A stretch of 64,000 bases of DNA from Acerihabitans sp015654925 (GCF_047324175.1 NZ_CP178732.1:4774001-4838000); one strand, 5' to 3'; counted from the stretch's first letter, positions 1 to 8,338 are shown. Numbers and translations are program-made. The notes: a model not told the origin generated them from the sequence alone.

Positions 1-75
1 TTCACTCAACGATCCTCCGTCGCGTTTTTTACGAATGATTTCTTGTGCCAGGAACAAGGTAACCCCCTGCATACC

Positions 76-96
76 AAAAAGCGGGCCAGGCCCGCA
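76..96 (-). terminator. Intrinsic terminator of deoC
   Basis: A 7-bp GC-rich stem (gcgggcc/ggcccgc, positions 81-95) is followed on the minus strand by a run of five T. It starts about 47 bases past the deoC stop codon. It suggests that deoC ends its transcript here, and no deoA follows within the visible sequence. Confidence 0.75.
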
Positions 97-142
97 GAAC
101 GGGAATAATCCCTACGGACTCCTATTTCAGACGGCGAAAGGA

Positions 143-922
143 TCAATAACCGTTGCCCGTTTCATGCGCATCCTGGCCCAATACGGTAAGCAGGCTGGTC
201 AGCAGGCTTGAAGCGCCGAACCGGAAATGGCGGGCGTCGGCCCAGTCCGGCCCCATGATGCGATCCGCCAGCTCCAGATAGGACGCGGCTTCCGCCGCTG
301 TGCGCACGCCGCCGGCCGGCTTCACGCCCACCTGCGTCCCGACGCCCTTATCGCGGATGACCGAGAGCATGATTTCCACGCTTGCCAGCGTAGCATTGAC
401 CGGCACCTTGCCGGTGGAGGTTTTAATGAAATCCGCGCCGGCGTCGATGGCGATTTCCGCAGCCAGGCGAATCAGCTCCGGACGGCGCAGCTCGCCGGTT
501 TCCAATATCACCTTGAGCAATACCCCGCTGGAGGCGCACAGCGCTTTGCAGGCGCTGACCATATCGAACCCCAGCTGTTCATTGCCGGCCATCAGCGCCC
601 GGTAGGGCAAAACCACATCCACTTCGTCCGCGCCGTAGGCGATGGCCGCACGGGTTTGCGCCAGCGCGATGTCGGCATCGTCGCCGCCATGGGGGAAATT
701 GGTGACCGTGGCAATACGGATATCCGGCGTATCCTGCCGTTGCAGGGCCTTGCGGGCAACGGGGATAAAGCGGGGATAGATGCAAATGGCGGCGGTATTG
801 CCGGCCGGACTTTTCGCCTGGCGGCACAGGTGTATTACCCGGTCGTCGGTGTCGTCGTCGTTGAGGGTGGTAAGATCCATCAGGCTCAGCGCGCGCCGGG
901 CCGCAACGGTTAAATCAATCAT
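143..922 (-). CDS. deoC: Deoxyribose-phosphate aldolase DeoC
   Basis: Class I aldolase that splits 2-deoxy-D-ribose 5-phosphate into acetaldehyde and glyceraldehyde 3-phosphate in deoxynucleoside catabolism; cytosolic. The 259-residue product matches E. coli DeoC in length and almost throughout. Visible marks are the N-terminal LMDLTTLNDDDTD segment, the Schiff-base lysine in FIKTSTGK near residue 167, the second lysine in the VKPAGGVRTA loop, and a C-terminal tyrosine. The frame is open 36 codons further upstream, but I chose the ATG at 922: GGAGAG lies just before it and family similarity begins there. In E. coli deoC opens deoCABD; here a terminator follows and deoA is not next, so the operon appears broken or dispersed. 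Confidence 0.95.
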   Translation of the reverse strand: MIDLTVAARRALSLMDLTTLNDDDTDDRVIHLCRQAKSPAGNTAAICIYPRFIPVARKALQRQDTPDIRIATVTNFPHGGDDADIALAQTRAAIAYGADEVDVVLPYRALMAGNEQLGFDMVSACKALCASSGVLLKVILETGELRRPELIRLAAEIAIDAGADFIKTSTGKVPVNATLASVEIMLSVIRDKGVGTQVGVKPAGGVRTAAEAASYLELADRIMGPDWADARHFRFGASSLLTSLLTVLGQDAHETGNGY

Positions 923-1223
923 AATACTCTCCAACTTTTCGGTCTGGTCAACGTAAACCGAAGATGCAAAAGGGGCGTTACGGACAAAGCGGTAACGCGC
1001 CGTATCGTTGGCGAGCGGACTTGGTTCCATGAAGAAAGACCCGGAACCATACAGCCATCCGGGCGTCAGAGATCCTTCTCACCGCATAAGCCTGTATCAA
1101 AGACGCAGGGTAACAACCGCCCTGCCTTACGCGCTGAGTCTATTTTTTCACACTTGGGGCAAATAAGCTGCCTGAGCATCGAGAATTATGCGTACGATCC
1201 CGATTATCTGCGCAATAATCCCG
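923..1223. other. Intergenic region between yjjV and deoC
   Basis: About 300 bases without a gene. In E. coli yjjW, yjjI and the deo regulatory region lie here; I see no trace of the two genes. It must hold the deoC promoter, but I cannot place convincing -10/-35 boxes or DeoR/CytR sites by eye. A short inverted repeat (cccgg...ccggg) lies around 1038-1066. Confidence 0.4.
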
Positions 1224-2012
1224 CTATTGGCGAGCCAGGCCAAAGAGATCGAGGCTATTACGGTAGATTATATCGGCAATCTGCTCCGGCGGCTCGGCGC
1301 GCAATTCGCATAACGCCTGAAAAGTCAGCAACACGCGTTCCGGTCGATTGGGTTGGCCCTGGTAACCGGACACGGGCATATCCGGCGCGTCGGTTTCCAG
1401 CAATAGCCGCTCCAGCGGCAGGCGGGCCATCACCTGGCGGGTTTTATTGGCGCGCTCATAGGTGATGGTGCCGCCGACGCCGATATAAAACCCCAATTTA
1501 ATGAAGGCCTCCGCCTGCTCGTAACTACCGGCGAATCCATGTACCACGCCGGCGCGCGGCAGCCGGCGCTGGCGCAGCATCATCGCCAGCCGATCGTGGG
1601 TGCGCCGCGAATGCAAAATCACCGGCAAGTCATAACGCGCGGCCAGTTGCAGTTGGGCGTCCAGCAGCGCCGTTTGCCGCTCCATCTGCGGGTCGGCCAT
1701 GTAGTTATCCAGGCCGATTTCGCCGATGGCCACCAGCCGCGGATGAGGTTGTCGTAAATACTGTTCCAGCAGCGCCAGGCCGGCCTCGTCATGCTGGGCG
1801 ATGGCAATGGGATGCATGCCCAATGCGGCATACAGCGCCGGATGGCCATCGGCCAGGGCCAGTACGCCCGCAAAACGCCCCGCCTCCACCGCCGGCACGA
1901 TAATACGCCGCACGCCCGCTTGGGCCGCGCGGCGAATGCTGTCGGCCTCGGCGCCGCTAAACGGCGGAAAATCAAAATGGCAGTGCGTATCGATAAAAAC
2001 CGGCGTGGTCAT
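1224..2012 (-). CDS. yjjV: TatD-family metal-dependent hydrolase YjjV
   Basis: Putative metal-dependent deoxyribonuclease of the TatD family (TIM-barrel amidohydrolase fold), cytosolic; the physiological substrate of YjjV is not firmly known. The 262-residue product carries the metal-binding DTHCHF motif near its N terminus, the GEIGLD strand with the bridging glutamate, HSRRTHD, VHGFAG, and the terminal ETDAPDMP motif. This is the complete ligand set expected of an active enzyme. The ATG at 2012 was chosen because the family motif starts seven residues later; an in-frame ATG at 2036 would add eight residues. In E. coli yjjU precedes it, but here yjjU is absent and a CsbD-like gene is next. 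Confidence 0.93.
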   Translation of the reverse strand: MTTPVFIDTHCHFDFPPFSGAEADSIRRAAQAGVRRIIVPAVEAGRFAGVLALADGHPALYAALGMHPIAIAQHDEAGLALLEQYLRQPHPRLVAIGEIGLDNYMADPQMERQTALLDAQLQLAARYDLPVILHSRRTHDRLAMMLRQRRLPRAGVVHGFAGSYEQAEAFIKLGFYIGVGGTITYERANKTRQVMARLPLERLLLETDAPDMPVSGYQGQPNRPERVLLTFQALCELRAEPPEQIADIIYRNSLDLFGLARQ

Positions 2013-2184
2013 GGTATTTATCCCAGGTGGCGCCAACCGTGTCCCGTCCTAGTCATCAATATACGGTTCAGGCGTGAATCGTCCAATGATGAATTGACGC
2101 ATTTAGGCGGCGAGCAGGAAAAAAAACGGCAGGAGGTGCGGGGTGGGAATAAAGAAATAAACCTAATATTCCGGATAAAACGCA

Positions 2185-2415
2185 TCAATGCAATTTATCC
2201 GGCTTCTGCATAGGGGGTTTCACGGCGTCCTTGGTTCCGGCCTCCGGCGCGGCGACCACGGGTACTGATTTGCCGTAATCTTCCTGCATTACCCCGGAAA
2301 GGTAGTGGTTGCTTCCCGCAACCCAGGCGCAGTCGTCATCAAACCACTCCGCCCATAATAACCACATCTGGCTTTTCCACTGCTTGAATTTGCCAAAAAC
2401 GACGTCGCTATTCAT
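2185..2415 (-). CDS. Small CsbD-like stress protein, diverged
   Basis: 76-residue protein. Residues 1-50 fit the CsbD/YjbJ pattern: MN-D at the start, G-FKQWK, a tryptophan, then DDD, AG, L-G, QE-YGKS. Several positions usually charged or polar in CsbD are hydrophobic or aromatic here, and the C-terminal 25 residues are low-complexity, rich in proline, lysine and alanine, ending in KLH. CsbD proteins are small hydrophilic stress-induced proteins of unknown mechanism. The ATG at 2415 is preceded by GGAGGGG; an upstream in-frame start at 2433 would swallow that ribosome binding site. It lies next to ytjA and osmY, which are stress genes, and that supports the family call. It is not part of this locus in E. 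coli. Confidence 0.65.
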   Translation of the reverse strand: MNSDVVFGKFKQWKSQMWLLWAEWFDDDCAWVAGSNHYLSGVMQEDYGKSVPVVAAPEAGTKDAVKPPMQKPDKLH

Positions 2416-2518
2416 ATCCCCTCCGGAAAGCAACCTACTTGGTCACTACATTACCGCAATAACATTACAGAAATAATGTTAGCGCAATAACGCTGCAGGA
2501 ATATCCCGCCGCTGCCGG

Positions 2519-2680
2519 CTACCTGCCGCGACGGCCGGTAAACAGGCTGATCAGGAACAGAATGATACCAACGACGAATACGATTTTGGCGGCCCATGCA
2601 GCCGTACCGGCCAAACCACCAAACCCTAACGCTGCCGCTATTAAGGCAATAACCAGAAAAATAATGCCCCAACGAAACAT
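2519..2680 (-). CDS. ytjA: Small membrane protein YtjA (DUF1328)
   Basis: 53-residue protein with two hydrophobic helices (about residues 4-24 and 28-48) separated by a short glycine/alanine turn and ending in GRRGR. It is nearly identical to E. coli YtjA. Family DUF1328 proteins are predicted inner-membrane proteins of unknown function. Start is the ATG at 2680, where similarity starts, with an AGGAGAAGC ribosome binding site upstream; the frame is open for 11 more codons. It follows osmY in the same direction, as in E. coli. The osmY-ytjA distance of about 155 bases leaves room for its own promoter. Confidence 0.93.
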   Translation of the reverse strand: MFRWGIIFLVIALIAAALGFGGLAGTAAWAAKIVFVVGIILFLISLFTGRRGR

Positions 2681-2835
2681 AAGCTTCTCCTTACCCAAAT
2701 GATGAAAATACAATTCTCGTGTTACCGGAGGAAGGAATAAACAGCCTCCTATCGAACCGGTTTAATACTATTATTTGCCGTGCACAATAATCGGAGTGAA
2801 TCGCCCCGGGGGCCATTCACTCCGAAACATCTTGA

Positions 2836-3432
2836 TTAGTATTTAAGGTCGTTTTTAACGCTTTTCACACCGTCGACCGCTTTAGTCACGTTTTCAGCAC
2901 GGGCCGCTTCGTTGGCGCTTTTTACGGTGCCGCTAAGCTGTACTACGCCGCCGGTGGTTTCAACTTTCACCGTACGGGACGGAACCAGACTATCGGCCAG
3001 GAGTTTAGCTTTCACTTCGCTGGTAATGGCCGTATCGCTGGCGTAGGTTTTCACCGAAGCCTTGTTGGTTCCTTTTACGTGCAGCTTGTCGCTGACCGAC
3101 GTAACGCCTTCCACGGTTTTGGTAGCGGCTACGGCGCGTTCCGCCTGGGTCTGGCTGGCGACAAAACCGCTCAGGGTAACTACACCGTTATTGGTCACTA
3201 CCGAAATATCGTTACTATTGACGGACTTGTCGCCCACCAGCGCACTTTTCACTTTTGCTGTGACGGCACTGTCGCCCATGTAGTTTGACGCGGTTTTCAT
3301 CGAATTATCGATTTTCGCGCCGGTGCTGTTGGCCTCGGTCTTGATAGTGTCGTTAGCCATGGCGGTGGTGCCTGCCAGGATAGTACCCAATACCAATGCC
3401 GTAAGCGTTTGTGTCATCTTGATCTTATTCAT
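2836..3432 (-). CDS. osmY: Periplasmic osmotic-stress protein OsmY
   Basis: 198-residue periplasmic protein with an N-terminal signal peptide (MNKIKMTQ, hydrophobic stretch, cleavage expected after TTAMA) and two BON domains of about 70 residues each. The BON domains show as repeated blocks of SAV-AKVKS-LV and AI-SEVKAKLLADS followed by G-V-LSG. It acts as a lipid-associated or chaperone-like factor under osmotic stress and is sigma-S dependent in E. coli. ATG at 3432 has AAGGAAAC upstream. Neighbours prfC and ytjA are as in E. coli. Sigma-S control is known for the family; I did not identify a sigma-S promoter here. Confidence 0.95.
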   Translation of the reverse strand: MNKIKMTQTLTALVLGTILAGTTAMANDTIKTEANSTGAKIDNSMKTASNYMGDSAVTAKVKSALVGDKSVNSNDISVVTNNGVVTLSGFVASQTQAERAVAATKTVEGVTSVSDKLHVKGTNKASVKTYASDTAITSEVKAKLLADSLVPSRTVKVETTGGVVQLSGTVKSANEAARAENVTKAVDGVKSVKNDLKY

Positions 3433-3974
3433 GGATGTTTCCTTTTTACCGTCCACCCGAATCAGGGTGTTATTGCCACAAATGTGACCTGTCTAACTGC
3501 TGTCGGATACGTCCCGGCAAGCATCTAAAAAAATCAGACTGTGCAGCCTGGAGTCAGCAACGCGTCGCGCTGCGATTAACCGTCAGGAAAACCGCCGGTA
3601 CTGAAAAATCCTCAAAGGATATTTCCACTGGAAGGAGAAAAAATATACTCATTCCATGTTAAGCAGGTTATCACGCTGATTTTGACGGTTTTATTAGCTT
3701 ATTTAACCGTTTCGTCAGAGACAATTTAACTATAGACCAGAAATAACAAATTGCATGGTTTACCGGTAAAAAAACGCCAAATCCGATGAATAAGCAAGGA
3801 TTTAGGACATTTCTGTAGGAGGGGTGTAGTACGCAGCGATAGGCCCGCAGGCCTGATTACACGGGAAACCACCCGATGGCGGCCCTGGTTTTACCGGCGG
3901 AAATACCGGTAAAGCCAGGCGAAAGAATAAAAGTTGCCAGCGGGCCGCCTGCCGGGATTCACTCCCGGTGGGCA
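3433..3974. other. osmY upstream region and prfC downstream region
   Basis: About 540 bases with no convincing gene. The part next to osmY must hold its promoter; a short palindrome CACAAATGTG lies at about 3478-3487. The middle (3640-3800) is AT-rich. Close to prfC there is an imperfect long inverted repeat (see 3884-3919) and a small one, ccggga...tcccgg, near 3952-3968. Confidence 0.5.
3884..3919. repeat. 14-bp inverted repeat downstream of prfC
   Basis: cctggttttaccgg at 3884-3897 and ccggtaaagccagg at 3906-3919 can pair with one mismatch or wobble across an 8-base loop. No T-run follows on either strand, so a typical intrinsic terminator is unlikely. It may still protect the 3' end of the prfC transcript. 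Confidence 0.5.
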
Positions 3975-5564
3975 TTAATGTTCGCGGGTTTTATGGAAAC
4001 TCACGTCCGGATAGCGTTCCTGGGTCAAATTCAGGTTCACCATGCTCGGCGCGATATACGTCAGGTTATCACCGCCGTCCAAAGCCAGGTTCAGCTCGTT
4101 TTTGCGCTTGAATTCCTCAAGTTTTTTCACATCCTGGCATTCTACCCAGCGGGCGGTGGAAACATTAATCGACTCATACAAGGCTTCGACGTTGTATTCG
4201 CTTTTAAGCCTGGCCACCACCACTTCAAACTGCAATACCCCGACCGCGCCCACAATCAGATCGTTATTGGTGATAGGACGGAATACCTGCACCGCCCCCT
4301 CCTCCGATAGCTGGACCAACCCTTTGAGTAATTGCTTTTGTTTAAGCGGGTCGCGCAGGCGGATACGCCGGAACATTTCCGGGGCGAAGTTCGGAATACC
4401 GGTGAACTTCATCTCTTCGCCCTGGGTAAAGGTGTCGCCGATCTGGATGGTGCCGTGGTTATGCAGCCCGATGATATCGCCGGGATAGGCTTCTTCGATA
4501 TGCGAGCGATCGCCTGCCATGAAGGTCAAGGCATCGGCGATAAGCACATCTTTACCGGTTCTTACCTGATGCAGCTTCATGCCGGTTTCATAGCGTCCGG
4601 ACACCACGCGCATAAACGCCACGCGGTCGCGGTGCTTGGGGTCCATGTTGGCCTGGATTTTAAATACAAAGCCCGTGAACTTCTCTTCATCGGCCTTCAC
4701 GACGCGGGTATTGGTCTTGCGCGGCATCGGCGGCGGCGCCCAGGCGACCAGTCCGTCGAGCATATGATCGACGCCGAAGTTGCCCAGGGCGGTGCCGAAA
4801 AATACCGGGGTCAATTCACCGCGCAGGAAAGCCTGCTCTTCGAATTCATGGGAGGCGCCCTGCACCAATTCCAGCTCTTCGCGCAGTTGCGCCGCCAGAT
4901 CTTCGCCGATGGCCCGGTCCAGATCCGGATTTTGCAACCCTTTGACGGTGCGCACTTCCTGGATGGTGTGGCCTTTACCGGTCTGGTAGAGATAAGTTTC
5001 ATCTTTATACAGATGGTATACGCCTTTAAACAGCTTGCCGCACCCAATGGGCCAGGTGATGGGAGCGCAGGCGATGCGCAGCTCATGCTCCACTTCGTCG
5101 AGCAGTTCCGTCGGATCGCGGATATCGCGGTCGACCTTGTTCATAAAGGTCAGGATCGGCGTATCGCGCAGACGGGTGACTTCCATCAGCTTACGGGTAC
5201 GATCTTCGACCCCTTTCGCGGAGTCGATCACCATCAGGCAGCAGTCCACCGCCGTTAAGGTGCGATAGGTATCTTCCGAGAAATCTTCATGCCCGGGGGT
5301 ATCAAGCAGGTTTATCAGGGCATCCCGATAAGGAAACTGCATTACCGAGGTGGTAATGGAAATACCACGCTGTTTTTCCATTTCCATCCAGTCGGATTTG
5401 GCGTGGTGGCTGGACCCCCGCCCTTTCACGGTTCCGGCGGTAAGAATGGCGTGCCCGAACAACAGCACTTTTTCGGTAATGGTGGTTTTACCGGCGTCGG
5501 GGTGCGAAATGATCGCAAAAGTGCGCCGGGCCGCGACTTCTGCGGCGATGGAGGCATTCTTCAT
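3975..5564 (-). CDS. prfC: Peptide chain release factor 3
   Basis: GTPase that recycles RF1 and RF2 from the ribosome after termination; cytosolic. The 529-residue product has exactly the E. coli length. Visible G motifs are SHPDAGKTT (G1, about residues 20-28), RGISITTS (G2), DTPGHEDF (G3) and FMNKVDRD (G4, NKxD), followed by domains II and III with the FGTALGNFGVDHMLDG and VGVLQFEVV segments, and TREH at the end. Start is the ATG at 5564. In E. coli yjjG lies between rimI and prfC; here only 99 bases separate them and yjjG is missing. Confidence 0.97.
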   Translation of the reverse strand: MKNASIAAEVAARRTFAIISHPDAGKTTITEKVLLFGHAILTAGTVKGRGSSHHAKSDWMEMEKQRGISITTSVMQFPYRDALINLLDTPGHEDFSEDTYRTLTAVDCCLMVIDSAKGVEDRTRKLMEVTRLRDTPILTFMNKVDRDIRDPTELLDEVEHELRIACAPITWPIGCGKLFKGVYHLYKDETYLYQTGKGHTIQEVRTVKGLQNPDLDRAIGEDLAAQLREELELVQGASHEFEEQAFLRGELTPVFFGTALGNFGVDHMLDGLVAWAPPPMPRKTNTRVVKADEEKFTGFVFKIQANMDPKHRDRVAFMRVVSGRYETGMKLHQVRTGKDVLIADALTFMAGDRSHIEEAYPGDIIGLHNHGTIQIGDTFTQGEEMKFTGIPNFAPEMFRRIRLRDPLKQKQLLKGLVQLSEEGAVQVFRPITNNDLIVGAVGVLQFEVVVARLKSEYNVEALYESINVSTARWVECQDVKKLEEFKRKNELNLALDGGDNLTYIAPSMVNLNLTQERYPDVSFHKTREH

Positions 5565-5663
5565 CTTCTGTTTCTCGATGGGTACATAATCAGTAAAGGC
5601 TGAATCGCTGGTGCTAGATTCTACATGCAGAAAGAAAGCATTGATAGTGCGCAGATAACGGGG

Positions 5664-6107
5664 TCAGCCAAGGGGCAACGCCATGATAATAGCGTCTTCG
5701 CGCCCCACGGCGGCGGGATAATAATCGCGCCGCACCGAGACATCGTTAAAGCCGAGGGATTGATATAACGCGATGGCGGGCAAGTTTGATTGGCGCACTT
5801 CCAGCCACAGGGTAAGTATGCCGCGGGTTTCAAGTTCGGCGATGAGATGCTCAAGCAGTTGGCGCCCCAGCCCGCGCCGCTGAAAATCCGGATGCACCGC
5901 GATATCGAACAGCGTCGCCTCGTCCAGCACGGTTTGGGTGATGGCGAAAGCCGCCATGGCGCCGTCGGCGATGAGCTTGAGGTTCAAATAGCGCTCGCCC
6001 TGGTTGGTGGCGAAGGTTTTCGCCGTCCACGGAAACGCATGGCTGGCCTGTTCTATATGCCAGGCGGCGGTCAGGTCAGAGACCGTCAGGGAAGAAATCT
6101 GATTCAT
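5664..6107 (-). CDS. rimI: Ribosomal protein S18-alanine N-acetyltransferase
   Basis: GNAT-family enzyme that acetylates the N-terminal alanine of ribosomal protein S18 with acetyl-CoA. The 147-residue product shows the acceptor-binding HAFPW segment, the acetyl-CoA loop QRRGLGRQLL (motif A, Q/RxxGxG/A), and the conserved C-terminal RRDYYP with the active-site tyrosine. ATG at 6107 was chosen by alignment with the MN-ISSL start of the family; an upstream in-frame start at 6155 would add 16 residues. The start lies 32 bases inside the end of holD, so the two genes overlap in different frames as they do in E. coli; translation is probably coupled because no strong ribosome binding site is visible. 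Confidence 0.94.
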   Translation of the reverse strand: MNQISSLTVSDLTAAWHIEQASHAFPWTAKTFATNQGERYLNLKLIADGAMAAFAITQTVLDEATLFDIAVHPDFQRRGLGRQLLEHLIAELETRGILTLWLEVRQSNLPAIALYQSLGFNDVSVRRDYYPAAVGREDAIIMALPLG

Positions 6108-6489
6108 GATGACAAATTTGCTGCCAAAGATCGCGCTTGGCCGCGGCGTTAGCAAGCAGCTCGGCCAGCGGCGGCGTAGAGAGTGAAATGCCGGACAGCG
6201 AGCGCGTCGCCGCGACGCCCAGCCACCAGCAGTGGCAGCGGGTATCTTCCGGCAGCATCGCGACCTGTTCAGGCGTAAGTTGATATAACGCTTGCGGGGT
6301 CAAATCGAGGCTGCGCGCCACATCGTCCAGCAAGGGGTGGTTGCCGGGGGGCAAGGGGCTGGCGATCAGCACCAGCCGGGTTTCCGGAGGCAGAACGACC
6401 GCGACCTCGCCCAACAGCGCCCCGGGGCGACGCAGCGTCCACTGGGTAATGCCCAGTTGTCGTAGTTGCCAGTCGCGTCGTAAAGTCAT
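6076..6489 (-). CDS. holD: DNA polymerase III psi subunit
   Basis: Psi subunit of the replicative polymerase clamp loader complex, which links the gamma/tau complex to chi and SSB. The 137-residue product matches E. coli HolD in length, with the RRDWQLRQLGITQW start (the chi/gamma-contacting N terminus), the hydrophobic core and the ICHHESDFFP end. It overlaps rimI downstream. The upstream intergenic region to the divergent rsmC is about 170 bases and must hold both promoters. Confidence 0.94.
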   Translation of the reverse strand: MTLRRDWQLRQLGITQWTLRRPGALLGEVAVVLPPETRLVLIASPLPPGNHPLLDDVARSLDLTPQALYQLTPEQVAMLPEDTRCHCWWLGVAATRSLSGISLSTPPLAELLANAAAKRDLWQQICHHESDFFPDGL

Positions 6490-6660
6490 ACTTATCCTGT
6501 CAGCGGTTGGTGTTGCGCGCGGCGATTTTGCGCGCCGCGGTTAATCGCGTCATTTTACCCATTGGGCGGTCCGCAAATCCACCAATGCGACCAAATCCAT
6601 CGAACATCGGGCAATAAAGCACTATACTCCCCGCTCGGATTAATGAGGAGCCTTTGTCGC

Positions 6661-7704
6661 ATGTCAGTTTTAACACCAGCCAGTGAAGTCATACTTCGTC
6701 ACGACGATGTTTTTTTGGATAAGCGGGTATTGTTCGCCGGTGATGTGCAGGACCTGTTGCCCGCCGAGTTCGAAGCCCAAAGCGTGCGCGTCCACACCGC
6801 CTGGTATCACCACTGTCTGGCGCTGCGCGACAAAATGGACGAACAGTCCGTGCAATACGGCCTGGTGGCCGACGCCGATTTTGTCCGCGAATGCGATACT
6901 TTACTCTATTTCTGGCCGAAAAATAAGCCGGAAGCCCAGTTCCAACTGGAGAATTTACTGTCGCTGCTGCCCATCGGCAGCGAAATTTTCGTGGTGGGCG
7001 AAAACCGCAGCGGCGTACGCAGCGCCGAGCAAATGCTCGCGCCTTATTGCCCGCTCAATAAAATCGACAGCGCCCGCCGCTGCGGCCTGTATCACGGCCG
7101 GTTGGAAACCGCGCCGCAGTTTGATCCCCGGTCCTACTGGAATGAATATCAGTTGGACGGCATTACCGTGAAAACCCTGCCGGGCGTATTCAGCCGCGAT
7201 GGGTTGGATAGCGGCAGCCAGCTGCTGCTGTCCACTTTTGATAAACCGCTCAGCGGCGCGGTGGCGGACATTGGCTGCGGTACCGGCGTATTGGCGGCAG
7301 TGCTGGCCAAGCGCTCCCCCGGCCTCAAGCTCACGCTGGCCGATGTCCATGCCCCCGCGCTGGCCGCCAGCCAGGCCACCCTGGATGCCAACCAGCTTAC
7401 CGGCGACGTGGTGGTCAGCGACGTCTACTCGGCGCTGCCCGGGCGGTTTGACATTATTATTTCCAACCCGCCGTTCCACGACGGCATGCATACCAACCTG
7501 CAGGCGGCCGAAAACCTGATCCGCGGCGCCCAGGCCCATCTGCGCATCGGCGGGCAATTGCGGATCGTGGCGAACGCCTTTTTACCTTATGCGGCGCTGC
7601 TCGATACCGTATTCGGCAATCATGCCGTGCTGGCGCAAACCGGCCGTTTCAAGGTGTACCAGGCAATCTATACCGTTTCCCGCGGCAAGGATAAAGTCAG
7701 GTAA
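6661..7704 (+). CDS. rsmC: 16S rRNA (guanine1207-N2)-methyltransferase
   Basis: Methylates G1207 of 16S rRNA in the assembled 30S subunit using S-adenosylmethionine. The 347-residue product has the usual two tandem methyltransferase-like domains: a degenerate N-terminal half ending in VVGENRSGVRSAEQML, and a catalytic C-terminal half with the SAM-binding ADIGCGTGVLA motif and the NPPFHDG catalytic motif. The frame is open 33 codons upstream, but the ATG at 6661 has GAGGAG before it and matches the family start. A TATACT element lies at 6623-6628 with a poor -35. An intrinsic terminator follows at 7737. Confidence 0.96.
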   Translation: MSVLTPASEVILRHDDVFLDKRVLFAGDVQDLLPAEFEAQSVRVHTAWYHHCLALRDKMDEQSVQYGLVADADFVRECDTLLYFWPKNKPEAQFQLENLLSLLPIGSEIFVVGENRSGVRSAEQMLAPYCPLNKIDSARRCGLYHGRLETAPQFDPRSYWNEYQLDGITVKTLPGVFSRDGLDSGSQLLLSTFDKPLSGAVADIGCGTGVLAAVLAKRSPGLKLTLADVHAPALAASQATLDANQLTGDVVVSDVYSALPGRFDIIISNPPFHDGMHTNLQAAENLIRGAQAHLRIGGQLRIVANAFLPYAALLDTVFGNHAVLAQTGRFKVYQAIYTVSRGKDKVR

Positions 7705-7736
7705 ACGCGCCTGAGCCGGAGCCTGTCAGCGACCAT

Positions 7737-7771
7737 TGCGCCGCAGGCCCTTGCGGCGCATCGCATTTTTT
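7737..7771 (+). terminator. Intrinsic terminator of rsmC
   Basis: Perfect 9-bp stem (tgcgccgca/tgcggcgca) with a 6-base loop, followed five bases later by six T. It is 33 bases past the rsmC stop. Confidence 0.8.
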
Positions 7772-7803
7772 AGGCAAAAAAACCGCTCGGGTTTAAATAA
7801 TTA

Positions 7804-7831
7804 TTGACCTTGACGCTAAAACCTCTAGAAT
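7804..7831 (+). promoter_or_regulatory. Promoter of the tRNA-Leu cluster
   Basis: TTGACC (7804-7809), a 16-base spacer and TAGAAT (7826-7831), followed by a GC-rich tcgcctccg discriminator. Such a discriminator is typical of stringently controlled stable-RNA promoters. The mature tRNA starts 44 bases downstream of the -10 box. Confidence 0.7.
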
Positions 7832-7874
7832 TCGCCTCCGTGGTGACAGGGCTAATAAGCCCGGTCAGTGGCAT

Positions 7875-7961
7875 GCGATGGTGGCGGAATTGGTAGACGC
7901 GCTAGCTTCAGGTGTTAGTGTCCTTACGGACGTGAGGGTTCAAGTCCCTCCCTTCGCACCA
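7875..7961 (+). tRNA. leuQ: tRNA-Leu(CAG), copy 1
   Basis: 87 bases with encoded CCA, a long class-II variable arm (gtcc/ggac) and anticodon CAG in the cttcaggt loop. It is nearly identical to the E. coli leuQPV products. Position 5 pairs poorly with position 68 (U-U here; A-C in E. coli as I recall it). The assignment of Q, P or V to individual copies is arbitrary. Confidence 0.97.
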
Positions 7962-8038
7962 AACACAACCACATAGCTGTAAAACCCGTTGAAAAGCGGG
8001 TGTGAAAACATAGCATTAAAAAGTCAATCCGACGTGTA

Positions 8039-8125
8039 GCGATGGTGGCGGAATTGGTAGACGCGCTAGCTTCAGGTGTTAGTGTCTTAACGGACGTGAG
8101 GGTTCAAGTCCCTCCCTTCGCACCA
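8039..8125 (+). tRNA. leuP: tRNA-Leu(CAG), copy 2
   Basis: Same as copy 1 except in the variable arm, where the sequence reads gtcttaacggac instead of gtccttacggac. The arm still forms, with a U-G pair. The spacer after copy 1 is 77 bases and contains a small hairpin (aacccg...cgggt). Probably co-transcribed with the other two. Confidence 0.97.
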
Positions 8126-8251
8126 ATCGGTTGGGCTTTGCTCCTATGCTATGTTGAAAAAGTTGTTTATTGCGCGCATGGGGTATCGCAGATCAGGGAT
8201 GCTCATGTAGTGAACAACGCCATATGAAATGTGTTAAATGAATAACCCTGT

Positions 8252-8338
8252 GCGATGGTGGCGGAATTGGTAGACGCGCTAGCTTCAGGTGTTAGTGTCC
8301 TTACGGACGTGAGGGTTCAAGTCCCTCCCTTCGCACCA
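8252..8338 (+). tRNA. leuV: tRNA-Leu(CAG), copy 3
   Basis: Identical to copy 1 over the mature sequence. The spacer after copy 2 is 126 bases. I see no classical intrinsic terminator in the 255 bases that follow, so the primary transcript may end by Rho or run towards the diguanylate cyclase gene. Confidence 0.97.

Noticed and set aside
1..142. Partial gene at the left window edge
   Set aside because: No frame with coding character before the deoC terminator; deoA is not visible.
4332..5258. 308-codon open frame antisense to prfC
   Set aside because: Shadow frame with histidine/glycine-rich low-quality sequence opposite a certain gene.
7875..8338. CRISPR-like pattern of three 87-base repeats with unequal spacers
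   Set aside because: The repeats are tRNA-Leu genes with CCA ends; spacer lengths differ (77 and 126 bases).
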